From: UBA10649 sp963749905
GTDB lineage: Bacteria > Actinomycetota > Actinomycetes > S36-B12
Length of the DNA: 64,000 bases
Direction of reading: 5' to 3'
Assembly: GCA_963749905.1 (NCBI GenBank)
Contig: CAVVOF010000003.1
Coordinates: 62,001 to 126,000 of the forward strand
The notes under the pieces are model-generated. The model made no database searches. It was not told the DNA's origin and was given only the letters and a program-made list of their open reading frames with translations. A program made the position numbers and the translations under genes. This document shows, piece after piece, positions 1-8,120 of this stretch (its first letter is position 1; every line of letters begins with the position of its first letter).

Positions 1-395
1 AGCCCGAGCATGGCCCCGAAGCCCACCGCGGACGCGTCCCGGCGCGGCTGCACCCGGCCCAGGCGGGCGAACGGCCGTTCGAGGACCCGCCCGACCGGCG
101 GCACGAGCAGGCCCACGCCCACGACGACGAGGGCCACGATCCCGAGGGTGCGCAGCACGCCGGACGGCAGGTTCAACTGGGCGACGAGCCACACCGCGAG
201 CAGGGTGACCGCCGCGAACGTGCCGACGAGACCGGCCACCACCAGGTACGGGCGGCGGCGAGCCGGGGCGACGGCCGAACCTCCGTCGCCGGGAAGGGCC
301 GATGCCGCGAGGACGCCCGGCAGCACCGGCAGCACGCACGGCGACAGCCCGGTCACGAGCCCCGCGACCAGACCAATGACGACGAGCACCAGCAC
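1..395 (-). CDS. CcdA/DsbD-like cytochrome c biogenesis membrane protein (3' end beyond window)
   Basis: Reading the minus strand gives a start-proximal fragment of a polytopic membrane protein of the CcdA/DsbD transmembrane family, which moves reducing equivalents across the membrane for cytochrome c maturation or periplasmic thiol chemistry. The diagnostic feature is GLSPCVLPVLPG in the first helix, which carries one of the paired redox cysteines. A second hydrophobic helix follows an Arg/Pro-rich loop. The start is probably GTG at 395 or 389; no clear Shine-Dalgarno is visible. The C-terminal helices and the second cysteine lie outside the window. The divergent neighbour is the PhoX-type gene; no functional link is evident. 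Confidence 0.8.
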   Translation of the reverse strand, partial: MLVLVVIGLVAGLVTGLSPCVLPVLPGVLAASALPGDGGSAVAPARRRPYLVVAGLVGTFAAVTLLAVWLVAQLNLPSGVLRTLGIVALVVVGVGLLVPPVGRVLERPFARLGRVQPRRDASAVGFGAMLG

Positions 396-603
396 GCGCC
401 CACTATCCGCCGGACAGGCCCGCGCGAACGGCCGCGATCCTTACGGCCCGATTACGCGTGCCAGCGCCAACGGCCACGCAACGTTCACCAAGGCGCCGAC
501 GTCGGACACCCGGGACTCCATCTGGCCCTCCTAGTTTCACGATCACTTCGTGGTTCCGCGAAGTCAACAAGCACCGATCTTCCACCTTGAGAGGACCAAC
601 CAC

Positions 604-1884
604 GTGCGACACCAACGTCTTCTGACAGCAGGCCTGGCCACCGCCATGATCGCCCTGAGCACCGGGGTCGCGGTCGCCGCGCCCGGCAGCGAGACCGGAC
701 CCATGGGCTTCACGCCCATCGCCGGGTCCGCCGGCTACGCCGACGGCACGAGCGGCAGCTGGAACCCGGCCGCGCCCTGGAACATCCCGGACGGCTTCAG
801 CCAGGAGCTCGTCTCCGGTGAGCTCACCGACCGCTGCGGCGGCGACGGCCTGAACGTGTACGGCGGCGGCCTCGACGACTGGCACGACATGAACACCGTC
901 AACGAGACGGGCGCCAAGGCCGGGCGCTACCTGTACCGCACCCACGAGGTCCGCCTCTCGAACCCCGGAGCCGACAGCACCTACCCGGACGGCGGCGCCG
1001 TGACGGTCGTCGACCTCGAGACCTGCGACGCCAAGGTGATCGCGCAGGATCCGACGTGGACCGCGCTTGACGGCATCCGCTGGACCCCGTGGGGCACCGT
1101 CCTGTTCGCCGAGGAGACCACTGACGGCCGCCTGCTCGAACTGGTCCTGGACAAGAAGGACCCGATGTCCGGCACCGCAGTCGAGCGGCCGGCACTCGGG
1201 CTGCTCGCCCACGAGGGCATCGAGATCGGCGCCGACGGCTCGGTCTACGTCATCGACGAGTTCCGTGGACAGACCTCGGGATTCGGCGGCGGCATCTACC
1301 GCTTCGTGCCCGACCGGAAGGGCGACCTGACTGCGGGCAAGCTCTACGCGCTCAAGGTGGACGGCGCCGACGGCGTCGGGCAGGGCTCGTGGGTCGGCCC
1401 CATCGACCCGGCGACCGCGCGCACATCTGGCACGGCAGCCGGTGGCACCGGCTATGAGCGTCCGGAGGACCTGGAGATCATCGGCAACGTGCTGTACGTC
1501 GCCGTCACCGAGGGCGTCGGCTACAGCGGCCGCGTGCTGGCCATCGACCTGTCCAGCCTCGCCGTGACCAACTTCGTGAAGCCGGGCGACAACGTCCCGG
1601 CCGAGTCGAAGCCGAGCACCACCGGCTTCGCCAAGGCGGACAACCTCGCCCAGGGCCCCGATGGGCGCCTCTGGATCGTCGAGGACAACGTGCCGTCGGA
1701 CATCTGGGTGGCACAGGGCCGCGGCGGTGAGGCCACCTCGGTCGACCTGTTCGCGACGCTGACCGACCCCGAGGCCGAGGGCACGGGCATCTACTTCGGC
1801 AAGGACCCGAAGACGCTGCTGGTGAACGTCCAGCACTCGGCAGCCGCTGACGGCGACGGGACGTGGGCGATCACGGCCCGCTAG
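604..1884 (+). CDS. PhoX-family (DUF839) secreted phosphatase-like protein
   Basis: The 426-residue product resembles the PhoX/DUF839 family of calcium-dependent alkaline phosphatases, which release phosphate from organic esters outside the cell. A Sec-type signal peptide covers about residues 1-30 (RHQR, a hydrophobic stretch ending GVAVAAPG). The body has beta-propeller-like repeats and family-typical stretches such as ERPEDLEI, ADNLAQGPDGRLWIVEDN and a metal-site-like EGIEIGADGSVYVIDE. GTG 604 is chosen because GAGAGGA lies just upstream and the signal peptide begins there. The 208-base gap upstream holds a single GTTCACC (483-489), a lone Pho-box-like half site, and a small inverted repeat at 545-564. 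A strong terminator follows. Catalytic activity is inferred from family only. Confidence 0.8.
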   Translation: MRHQRLLTAGLATAMIALSTGVAVAAPGSETGPMGFTPIAGSAGYADGTSGSWNPAAPWNIPDGFSQELVSGELTDRCGGDGLNVYGGGLDDWHDMNTVNETGAKAGRYLYRTHEVRLSNPGADSTYPDGGAVTVVDLETCDAKVIAQDPTWTALDGIRWTPWGTVLFAEETTDGRLLELVLDKKDPMSGTAVERPALGLLAHEGIEIGADGSVYVIDEFRGQTSGFGGGIYRFVPDRKGDLTAGKLYALKVDGADGVGQGSWVGPIDPATARTSGTAAGGTGYERPEDLEIIGNVLYVAVTEGVGYSGRVLAIDLSSLAVTNFVKPGDNVPAESKPSTTGFAKADNLAQGPDGRLWIVEDNVPSDIWVAQGRGGEATSVDLFATLTDPEAEGTGIYFGKDPKTLLVNVQHSAAADGDGTWAITAR

Positions 1885-1910
1885 GCACCACCGCAGCACC
1901 GCAGCACCCG

Positions 1911-1946
1911 ACGTGGGGGCCGGCCCGAAAGGACCGGCCCCCACGT
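1911..1946 (+). terminator. GC-rich hairpin terminator after the PhoX-like gene
   Basis: The arms ACGTGGGGGCCGG and CCGGCCCCCACGT are perfectly complementary around a short loop. The hairpin begins 26 bases after the PhoX-like stop. There is no T-tract, as is common for high-GC actinobacterial terminators. It separates the phosphatase from tRNA-Gly. Confidence 0.75.
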
Positions 1947-2009
1947 CCTGTCCGGCGGGACGCCTGCCGGAGCCATCGCCCGCGTGCGGCTATCCTTGGC
2001 GTGCACCAC

Positions 2010-2083
2010 GCGGGTGTAGCTCAATGGCAGAGCCCCAGCCTTCCAAGCTGGCCATGCCGGTTCGATCCCGGTCACCCGCTCCA
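2010..2083 (+). tRNA. tRNA-Gly (anticodon TCC)
   Basis: The acceptor stem GCGGGTG (2010-2016) pairs with CACCCGC (2073-2079). The anticodon stem CCAGC/GCTGG holds loop CTTCCAA with anticodon TCC at 2042-2044, and the T arm contains GGTTCGATCCC. CCA is encoded at 2081-2083. Confidence 0.97.
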
Positions 2084-2100
2084 GACGCCGCAGCGCGGCA

Positions 2101-2559
2101 TCACGTCCGCTGAGCAGGTCCTCGCACCAGTCGCACCAGGTTCACGACCACCGCAATCGACGTCCCGATCAGGACGATGACCAGCACGAACCTGGCCAGC
2201 CAGTCCCAGCCGGCCCAGTAGCCGGAGAAGTCGAATGGGAACACGTCGAGGATGGTGGCTGTGACGGCGACGTTGACCAGTGAGATGACGAGCTCGCCCA
2301 GGGCCTTGACCCGCACGCCGTCCGCGACCAGGTAGACGAGATTCGCCGCGATGGTCACCCCCAGCGACAGGTTGATGAGCGGGATGACGTCGGCCGCCTC
2401 GGCCGTCACGAACGGGACCGCCTCCCACCCCGGCCACCCGTTGATGAGCCACACGAACACCAGGTTGACGAGGATGGCCACCCCGTAGCCGAATCTGCGG
2501 GCCGCACGGCGGGACACCGTGGGGGTGGAGGTAGACGGGGACGTGAGCACCGAGGTCAT
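2101..2559 (-). CDS. Small four-helix membrane protein, paralogue of the gene at 4667-5128
   Basis: A 152-residue integral membrane protein of unknown function. After a Ser/Thr-rich N-terminus come four predicted helices, with landmarks WPGWEAVPFVTAEA between helices 1 and 2 and FPFDF before helix 4. ATG 2559 is chosen because GGAGGGAGAG lies 5 bases upstream; a longer frame to 2694 lacks such a site. The same helix pattern and the PGWE..PF.T and FPFD motifs recur in the protein at 4667-5128, so the two are paralogues flanking the diguanylate cyclase. The pairing suggests, without proof, a role linked to that signalling protein. No named family is recognised with certainty. Confidence 0.75.
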   Translation of the reverse strand: MTSVLTSPSTSTPTVSRRAARRFGYGVAILVNLVFVWLINGWPGWEAVPFVTAEAADVIPLINLSLGVTIAANLVYLVADGVRVKALGELVISLVNVAVTATILDVFPFDFSGYWAGWDWLARFVLVIVLIGTSIAVVVNLVRLVRGPAQRT

Positions 2560-2764
2560 GACATCTCTCCCTCCGCGGAGCGGCGAACATCCCAGCGGCC
2601 CTTCCATCGTCCCACTGCCCGGCGCCGGAGTCATGGGGGCGACCCGGTGGATATCACCGGCTACGCCACCCGCCTGGCGCGGGTCCGACGGCACGCGGCT
2701 CGGCTACCTTTGCCGGACAGCGGGGCCGCGGGGGACGCGAGCCGCGACACGGTCGGGAGGTGCG

Positions 2765-4492
2765 ATGCCAGCCAGGAACCTGACGGTCGCACGGCGCGTG
2801 GTCACTGAGGACCTGCGCCGCCTGAACGGCCACCTGCTCATCGCCCTCACCGTCATCCTGGCGCTCGAGGCCGTCGCCCTGGTCCTCGGGTGGGACCTCG
2901 TCACGCGACTCAACACCGAGTGGCCGCAGATCTACCCGTACACCGTCGCCGGCATGCTCGCGCTCGTCGGCGCGATGGCCCTGTTCCGGATGGGCCGGAC
3001 GTGGGCGACGTGGACCGGCCGCGGCCTGGCCACCGTCACGCTGCTCCTCGGCGCCGGCGTGGACCTCGGCGTCGGCCTGGGCGTCCTGCCCAGCAACGAC
3101 CCAGCCTCGGCCACCGGCGTCACGTGGGTGACCGCGCTGCCCTCGCTCGCCGCGGTCGCCACCTCGGCCGCCGTCCTGATGATCACGACCTCCCACCGCA
3201 CGCTGATCTGGATCCGCCTCGGGCTGCTCACCTTCGCGGGAGCCGTCAGCGCGCTCATCGTGCTGGCCTACCTGTACGGATCCACGCAGCTGATCAGCGG
3301 GCTGGGGTTCACCGGCACGTCGCTGACGGCAGCGCTCATCGGCCTGCTCATCCTCGGCGCCGCCGCCTCGGCCCGGCCGGACCAGCCACCCCTCGACAAG
3401 CTCGACGAGCGATACGACACCCGGCTGCTGCGCTGGATCGTGCCGATGCTCGCGGTGGCCCCGTTCGTGCCTGCGATCGTGGTCGGCATCGTCGGCCTGA
3501 TGGTCCCGGACTCGGCCTCAGCCGCCGCTGTGGCGGAGCTGGTGACGGTGGCGATCCTCATCACCCTCATCGCCGTCATGGGCAGCGCGCAGAGCCGAGC
3601 ACGCCGGGAGCTGCTCATGCAGCGGCAACGGGTGTGGGACGCCTTCGCCCAGGCGCCGGCCGCCACCGCCATCGTCACCCTCGACGGGCGGATCGCCACG
3701 GCGAACCAGGCCCTCGCCCGGGTGACGACCCGAAGCGAGGCGGACCTCGTCGGCACCCTCGTCCCGGACCTGATCGCGGACGCCGATCACGTGCGCATCG
3801 CCGAGGCGATCGCCGAGGTCGCCGCCGGGCGCGACAGCGTGCGCCGAGACGTCCGACTGCGCGGCGCGGGGGCGACGAGCACGTGGGTAGACCTGACGCT
3901 CGCGGCCGTTCGCGACAGCAACGATCGCGTCCTCTACCTGATCCTCCAGGCGACCGACCTCAGCGACCGCAAGCAGTTGGAGCGGGTGCTCGCCGAGCAG
4001 ACCGTGCGCGATCCGCTCACCGGGCTGCTCAACCGGGCCGGGCTCGACACGCAGATCGACACGCTGTGGCGCACTCGGGCACCCCGCGACCGGGTGGTGG
4101 TGCTGTTCGCGGACGTGGACGACCTGAAGTCGGTCAACGACTCGCTCGGCTTCACGGCCGGCGACGACCTGCTGCGCGAGGTGGCCCGCCGGCTGCGGAC
4201 CTGCACGCGCGACGAGGACCTCATCGCCCGCACCGGAGGCGACGAGTTCGTGGTGGTCACGACGCTCGCCACCGACAACCCGCGGGGTGCGGATGTCGTC
4301 ATCGAACGACTGCGGCAGGAACTGAGCGGACCGGTCGCCGTCGGGCGCAACGTGGTGCCGCTGTCGGTCTCCGTCGGGGCGACGACCCTCGCCGACCTGT
4401 CCGAGGCGCTGCCCACCCTCGAGCGCTCACGACTGGGTGGCGACCGGTCCGGCCTGCGGCGACGGTCCGGCGATCCGAGGTCGCCCTCCTGA
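2765..4492 (+). CDS. Membrane diguanylate cyclase with PAS and GGDEF domains
   Basis: A 575-residue signalling protein predicted to make cyclic di-GMP from two GTP. The N-terminal half has about eight hydrophobic segments, followed by a PAS domain (roughly 290-405) and a GGDEF domain from about residue 415. The active-site GGDEF is intact at about 490-494, and the metal/substrate motif DVDDLKSVNDSLGF is present; no RxxD inhibitory site is obvious. ATG 2765 has GGGAGG upstream. The extreme C-terminus is odd: the sequence passes from LER directly to SRLGGDRSG, where homologues have about nine more residues (typically a D..MY.AK helix), suggesting a small in-frame deletion. Activity is therefore likely but not certain. 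Confidence 0.9.
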   Translation: MPARNLTVARRVVTEDLRRLNGHLLIALTVILALEAVALVLGWDLVTRLNTEWPQIYPYTVAGMLALVGAMALFRMGRTWATWTGRGLATVTLLLGAGVDLGVGLGVLPSNDPASATGVTWVTALPSLAAVATSAAVLMITTSHRTLIWIRLGLLTFAGAVSALIVLAYLYGSTQLISGLGFTGTSLTAALIGLLILGAAASARPDQPPLDKLDERYDTRLLRWIVPMLAVAPFVPAIVVGIVGLMVPDSASAAAVAELVTVAILITLIAVMGSAQSRARRELLMQRQRVWDAFAQAPAATAIVTLDGRIATANQALARVTTRSEADLVGTLVPDLIADADHVRIAEAIAEVAAGRDSVRRDVRLRGAGATSTWVDLTLAAVRDSNDRVLYLILQATDLSDRKQLERVLAEQTVRDPLTGLLNRAGLDTQIDTLWRTRAPRDRVVVLFADVDDLKSVNDSLGFTAGDDLLREVARRLRTCTRDEDLIARTGGDEFVVVTTLATDNPRGADVVIERLRQELSGPVAVGRNVVPLSVSVGATTLADLSEALPTLERSRLGGDRSGLRRRSGDPRSPS

Positions 4493-4536
4493 CCTTGCGG
4501 GCACGGCCCTACGAGCGGCGTGGCAGAGCCAAGCCA

Positions 4537-4581
4537 TGAGGTTGGTGGCCCGACTCCCTGGCGGTCGGGCCACCAACCTCA
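4537..4581. repeat. Dispersed palindrome, copy A (convergent junction)
   Basis: The 18-base arms TGAGGTTGGTGGCCCGAC and GTCGGGCCACCAACCTCA are perfectly complementary around a 9-base loop. It lies between the convergent diguanylate cyclase and membrane-protein genes and probably acts as a bidirectional terminator. The outer arm is shared with copies B (8755-8806) and C (27815-27878), but the inner arm differs (GCCCGAC instead of GTCG). Confidence 0.85.
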
Positions 4582-4666
4582 GGCCGACGGGACTCCGGAG
4601 GGGTCGCAGTCCCGTCTCGTCCGATGGATGAAGGTGGCCGCCGGCCACGGCGGGGCGCTCACAGCG

Positions 4667-5128
4667 CTACGCATGCGAGGCCGCCAGTCGTGGCAGCCGC
4701 CGCCCCTGCACGAGCCGCACCGCGGCCTTGCACGCCACCCACACGTCCCACGCGACCAGCGCGAGCAGCACCCACTCGATGGTGGTCGCCCATGCCACGT
4801 CCCACGAGCCGATGTCGAACGGGAAGAGGATCAGCGCCTGCGCCAGCACCGCCAGCCAGATCAGGCACAGGACATACGTGACGAGAGCGCGCAGCCGGGG
4901 TCGGTCGTCCACCAGGAACATCGCCTGCCCCAGCAGCCCCACGATGAGCGCCAGGTTCGCGAGGGCCATGACGGGGACCGCGTCCGTGGTCAGGAAGGGG
5001 AGGACCTCCCAGCCGGGGAGCACGTTGAGCAGCACCAGGCCGGCTGCGTACATGAGGATGCCGGCGAAGGAGGGGGTTCGCTCCGCGGTACCGCGGCGAC
5101 GCCGTCGCGTCCGAAACCGACGGGCCAT
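4667..5128 (-). CDS. Small four-helix membrane protein, paralogue of 2101-2559
   Basis: A 153-residue membrane protein of unknown function with a very basic N-terminus (RRFRTRRRRRG, inside-positive) and four predicted helices. Shared landmarks with the protein at 2101-2559 are LPGWEVLPFLTTDA after helix 1 and LFPFDI before helix 4, in the same spacing. ATG 5128 is chosen because GGAGGAGG lies 4 bases upstream; upstream residues in the same frame look non-coding. It is transcribed towards the cyclase gene and stops at the copy A palindrome. The divergent DUF6325 gene starts 181 bases away; that gap holds AT-rich -10-like sequences but no certain promoter. Confidence 0.75.
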   Translation of the reverse strand: MARRFRTRRRRRGTAERTPSFAGILMYAAGLVLLNVLPGWEVLPFLTTDAVPVMALANLALIVGLLGQAMFLVDDRPRLRALVTYVLCLIWLAVLAQALILFPFDIGSWDVAWATTIEWVLLALVAWDVWVACKAAVRLVQGRRLPRLAASHA

Positions 5129-5308
5129 GGCACCTCCTCCACTAGCCGGGACGCGCGCCCGGACATGGCAGGTATCGGAGGGCTGCACCCGGGGGTGAAG
5201 CCGGCGCGCCGAGGAGAGCGGATACCTACTGGCTACCGCTGGGATATGACCGGTCACGCTGCTAGCGTGCGATCGTGCGGACGACCGCACCCAGATCTAG
5301 GAGCACAT

Positions 5309-5719
5309 ATGCCTCTCGGCCCCGTCGATGTGTACATCATCGGCTTCCCCGGTAACAAGTTCAGCGGTGAGATCGTCCCGGCCATCCTCGAGCGCGTCGA
5401 GCAGGGCATCATCCGCGTCGTCGACATCCTCTTCGTGGTCAAGGACGGCGAGGGCAACGTCGCCACCCTGGCCATCGAGGACCTCGGCCCCGAGGGTGCC
5501 GCCTTCGTCGATCTCGACGTCATGCAGGCCGGCGCCCTGAACGAGGAGGACGCTGACGAGATCAGCGAGGACCTCCCCGCCAACAGTTCCGCGCTGCTGA
5601 TCGCCTACGAGAACACCTGGATGCAGGACCTGGTGGGCGCTTTCGCCCGCGCCGATGCCGTCGTCATCGACCAGATCCGCATCCCCGCCACCATCGTCAA
5701 CGAGGTCGTCGCCGGCTGA
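5309..5719 (+). CDS. DUF6325 family protein
   Basis: A 136-residue soluble protein resembling DUF6325, a widespread actinobacterial family of unknown function. It opens with GPVDVYIIGFPGN, followed by GEIVPAILERVEQGIIRVVD and a C-terminal hydrophobic half (SSALLIAYENTW, ADAVVIDQIRIP). These features match family members that occur next to SHOCT-domain genes, as here (31 bases apart). ATG 5309 is preceded by AGGAG. Members are often discussed as envelope or stress associated, but no function is established and none is visible here. Confidence 0.8.
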   Translation: MPLGPVDVYIIGFPGNKFSGEIVPAILERVEQGIIRVVDILFVVKDGEGNVATLAIEDLGPEGAAFVDLDVMQAGALNEEDADEISEDLPANSSALLIAYENTWMQDLVGAFARADAVVIDQIRIPATIVNEVVAG

Positions 5720-5750
5720 CGCCGGACGACCCAAGAGAAGAGGAATCACT

Positions 5751-6029
5751 ATGGGACTCGTTCGCATGGCCGCCCGTACCGCCGTCGTCGCCGGCACCGC
5801 CACCGCGGTGTCGAGCCGCGTCGCCTACCGACAGGCCGACAAGCACGCCGCCAAGGTCGCCGAGCAGCAGGGTGCTGCCCCGGTCGAAGCCGCCCCCGCG
5901 GCCGCCCCGGCGGCAGCCCCAGCGGAAGACCAGACCACGCAGCTGACCAACCTGGCCAACCTCCACGCCCAGGGCATCCTGTCCGACGAGGAGTTCGCGG
6001 CCGCCAAGGCGAAGGTGCTGGGCATCTGA
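5751..6029 (+). CDS. SHOCT-domain small protein
   Basis: A 92-residue protein with a hydrophobic, possibly membrane-associated N-terminal segment (about 8-25), an Ala/Pro-rich linker and a C-terminal SHOCT motif (TNLANLHAQGILSDEEFAAAK) that typically mediates oligomerisation. The start has AGAAGAGGA upstream. It follows the DUF6325 gene, a common actinobacterial pairing, so the two probably form one transcription unit. Its stop TGA overlaps a possible CTG start of the methyltransferase gene. Confidence 0.85.
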   Translation: MGLVRMAARTAVVAGTATAVSSRVAYRQADKHAAKVAEQQGAAPVEAAPAAAPAAAPAEDQTTQLTNLANLHAQGILSDEEFAAAKAKVLGI

Positions 6030-6760
6030 GCCAGCCCGACCCGTACGCACGGCTCGCAGGGGTCTACGACGAGATCGTCGTAGACCCCTGCCATTCCCTG
6101 TGGGCGGACCATCTCGAGCAGGCGTGGGCCGGAGACGCGGTGACGCGGATCCTCGACGTCGCCTGCGGCACGGGGCTGATGACCGCCGAGTTCGTCAGTC
6201 GCGGGCACAGCGTGGTCGGCGTCGACGCATCGATGGCGATGCTCGCCCGGGCACACACGCTGCTCGGGCCCGACGTCCCGCTCCTGCACACCGTGCTGCC
6301 CGAGCTGCCCGACGGCCTGGACGGCCCGTTCGACGCGGCCGTCTCCACCCTGGACGCCCTCAACTACCTGACGCTCACGGACCTGCGGCGCACGCTCGTC
6401 GCCCTCGCCGGGGTGCTGCGCCCCGGCGGCTGGCTCGCGTTCGACGTGCACGCAGAGGCGGCCCTGGCCTTCCTCATCGCGAACCCGGTGATCACCGGCG
6501 AGGACGCGGGCGCCTCGTTCACCCTGACGACCTCCGTCAACCCGACGACCCGAGCGTGTGCCACCACCATCGCGCTGGACGGCCCGTCGGGAGGGTTCGT
6601 CGAGAAGCACGTCCAGTACGTGCACTCTGAGGAGCAGATCCGCGCGGCACTCGCGGACGCCGGATTCGTCGTGCTGGCGGTGACCGACGAGTACTCCGAC
6701 CAGCCGACCGGGCCGGACACCCTTCGTGCCGGCTGGCTGGCGCGCAAGTCCGCGGGGTGA
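6026..6760 (+). CDS. Class I SAM-dependent methyltransferase (CTG start inferred)
   Basis: The protein has the glycine-rich SAM-binding motif LDVACGTGLMT and later family-typical FDAAVSTLDALNYL. Substrate unknown. Upstream of the first conventional start (GTG 6140) the same frame continues with family-like sequence (DPYARLAGVYDEIV...WADHLEQAW), so translation should begin earlier. The only upstream candidate is CTG at 6026-6028, which overlaps the preceding TGA (CTGA), consistent with translational coupling. If CTG is not used, the N-terminus is truncated or a base error hides the true start. A 16-base-arm palindrome (6057-6090) falls inside this N-terminal coding stretch. A C-terminal truncation is not evident (about 244 residues). 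Confidence 0.8.
   Translation: MSQPDPYARLAGVYDEIVVDPCHSLWADHLEQAWAGDAVTRILDVACGTGLMTAEFVSRGHSVVGVDASMAMLARAHTLLGPDVPLLHTVLPELPDGLDGPFDAAVSTLDALNYLTLTDLRRTLVALAGVLRPGGWLAFDVHAEAALAFLIANPVITGEDAGASFTLTTSVNPTTRACATTIALDGPSGGFVEKHVQYVHSEEQIRAALADAGFVVLAVTDEYSDQPTGPDTLRAGWLARKSAG
6057..6090. repeat. 34-bp near-perfect palindrome inside the methyltransferase N-terminus
   Basis: CAGGGGTCTACGACGA (6057-6072) and TCGTCGTAGACCCCTG (6075-6090) are perfectly complementary with only GA between them. In RNA, two or three inner pairs must open to form a loop. It lies 28 bases after the SHOCT stop, so it could attenuate or terminate transcription, yet the encoded residues also fit a methyltransferase N-terminus. 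Confidence 0.8.
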
Positions 6761-6769
6761 GGTCGCGGC

Positions 6770-7345
6770 ATGAGCGCTCGGATCGTCGTCCTGCTGCGCG
6801 GCGTCAACGTCGGCGGCCACAACCGAGTCCCGATGGCCGACCTGCGCGCCGAGCTGACGACGGCCGGGTTCACCGCCGTGACGACCTACATCCAGAGCGG
6901 GAACGTCGTCGTCGGCCACCCGTCCGGCGACGCTGAGACCGCCGCTGCGCACGTCCGGTCCGTGATCGCCACGTCGTTCGGGATCGACGTCCCGGCAATC
7001 GGGGTCAGCGCGCGACACTGGCGGGAACTGGCCGACGCGAACCCCTTCCCCGACGAGCAGGACGCCAAGCGAGTGCACGCGATCGTGCTGCCCACGACGC
7101 CTGACGAGGCGGTGCTGGCGGCGGTGGCCGTGCGCCAGGCCGCGAGCGACGACAAGGGCCGCCGTGACGTGGTGACCGTGATCGGCCGGGTCGCGTACCT
7201 GCACACGCCGGACGGGTTCGGCACCAGCGATCTCGCGAAGGCGCTGGCAGCCGGGCGCGGGCCGCTCGCCGACGGCACGGCCCGGAACTGGGCGACGGTG
7301 ACCGCGCTGCTCGCGCTGGTGGAGGAGCACGTCACGGATCCGTAA
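6770..7345 (+). CDS. DUF1697 domain-containing protein
   Basis: A 191-residue cytosolic protein of the DUF1697 family, whose function is unknown. The diagnostic opening is VVLLRGVNVGGHNRVPMADLR, then TTYIQSGNVVV, and the C-terminal part holds TARNWATVTALL, all in the order and spacing typical of the family; length is also typical (about 175-190). ATG 6770 follows the methyltransferase stop by 9 bases, so co-transcription is likely. No catalytic residues can be assigned. Confidence 0.88.
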   Translation: MSARIVVLLRGVNVGGHNRVPMADLRAELTTAGFTAVTTYIQSGNVVVGHPSGDAETAAAHVRSVIATSFGIDVPAIGVSARHWRELADANPFPDEQDAKRVHAIVLPTTPDEAVLAAVAVRQAASDDKGRRDVVTVIGRVAYLHTPDGFGTSDLAKALAAGRGPLADGTARNWATVTALLALVEEHVTDP

Positions 7346-7391
7346 GGAATCCCCAATGGCCCGTGGGCGTACTTCGTGGTCCCATGGACCC

Positions 7392-8120
7392 ATGACGGAG
7401 CAGCCGGCGGTAGAGACGACCAGCCAGGAGCGGGGCACACCCGTGGGGCGCCGCGTCGTGCTCGGGATGGTCGGGCTCGGTGTCGTGGGCGTGGCAACCG
7501 GCAAGTGGCTGTCCCAGGGCGTCAGCGACGTGGTGGCGGCAACCGCGCCGGGGGTCGCGAGCGTGATCCCGGCGGCCGGCGGCTTCCGGATCTACACCGT
7601 CACCGGCGGCTACCCGGGCCACGACCCGGCCACCTACCGGCTCGGGGTGTCGGGCCTGGTCGAGAGCCCGCTGAGCCTGAGCCTGACCGACCTGGCGGAA
7701 CTGCCGCAGACCCAGATGACCAAGGACTTCCAGTGCGTGACCGGCTGGCGCGTCGAGGACGTGCCGTGGTCGGGCGTGCTGCTCAAGGACCTGCTGGCCG
7801 CGGCCGCCCCCGAGGCGGACGCCCAGGCGCTTCGGCTGACGTCCTTCGACGGCGAGTACACCGAGTCGCTGACGCTGGAGCAGGCACAGCGGGACGACAT
7901 GCTGGTGGCGACGACCATGTACGGCGGGCCGATCGAGTTGAAGCACGGCGCGCCCGTGCGGTTGGTCGCGGCGCCGATGTACGGGTACAAGTCGATCAAG
8001 TGGCTGGACGGGATCGAGTTGACCCGAACGGTGCAGCCCGGGTACTGGGAGAAGCTCGGCTACGACGTGGACGCGTGGGTCGGGCAGTCCAACGGGAGGA
8101 CCGATGAGCCTGTCGTCTGA
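7392..8120 (+). CDS. Molybdopterin-dependent oxidoreductase (sulfite oxidase/MsrP-like)
   Basis: The 242-residue protein carries the oxidoreductase molybdopterin-binding fold, with the single molybdenum-ligating cysteine at about residue 115 in DFQCVTGW. A hydrophobic segment preceded by RR (GRRVVLGMVGLGVVGVATG) suggests a membrane-anchored or Tat-exported, externally facing enzyme. The partner gene, a four-helix cytochrome b, overlaps its 3' end by 17 bases, so the pair resembles the MsrP/MsrQ logic: a periplasmic-side reductase fed by a membrane haem protein. Substrate (methionine sulfoxide, sulfite or other) cannot be told. ATG 7392 is chosen; the surrounding GACCC lacks a strong Shine-Dalgarno. 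Confidence 0.87.
   Translation: MTEQPAVETTSQERGTPVGRRVVLGMVGLGVVGVATGKWLSQGVSDVVAATAPGVASVIPAAGGFRIYTVTGGYPGHDPATYRLGVSGLVESPLSLSLTDLAELPQTQMTKDFQCVTGWRVEDVPWSGVLLKDLLAAAAPEADAQALRLTSFDGEYTESLTLEQAQRDDMLVATTMYGGPIELKHGAPVRLVAAPMYGYKSIKWLDGIELTRTVQPGYWEKLGYDVDAWVGQSNGRTDEPVV

Noticed and set aside
483..489. Pho-box-like GTTCACC upstream of the PhoX-like gene
   Set aside because: Only one half site is present; a Pho box needs tandem repeats at 11-base spacing, so PhoP control is not claimed.
403..1944. 513-codon open frame on the minus strand opposite the PhoX-like gene
   Set aside because: It mirrors the real gene's GC-rich third positions; the product lacks any domain and is Val/Gly/Arg-rich. 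The plus strand has a signal peptide and family motifs.
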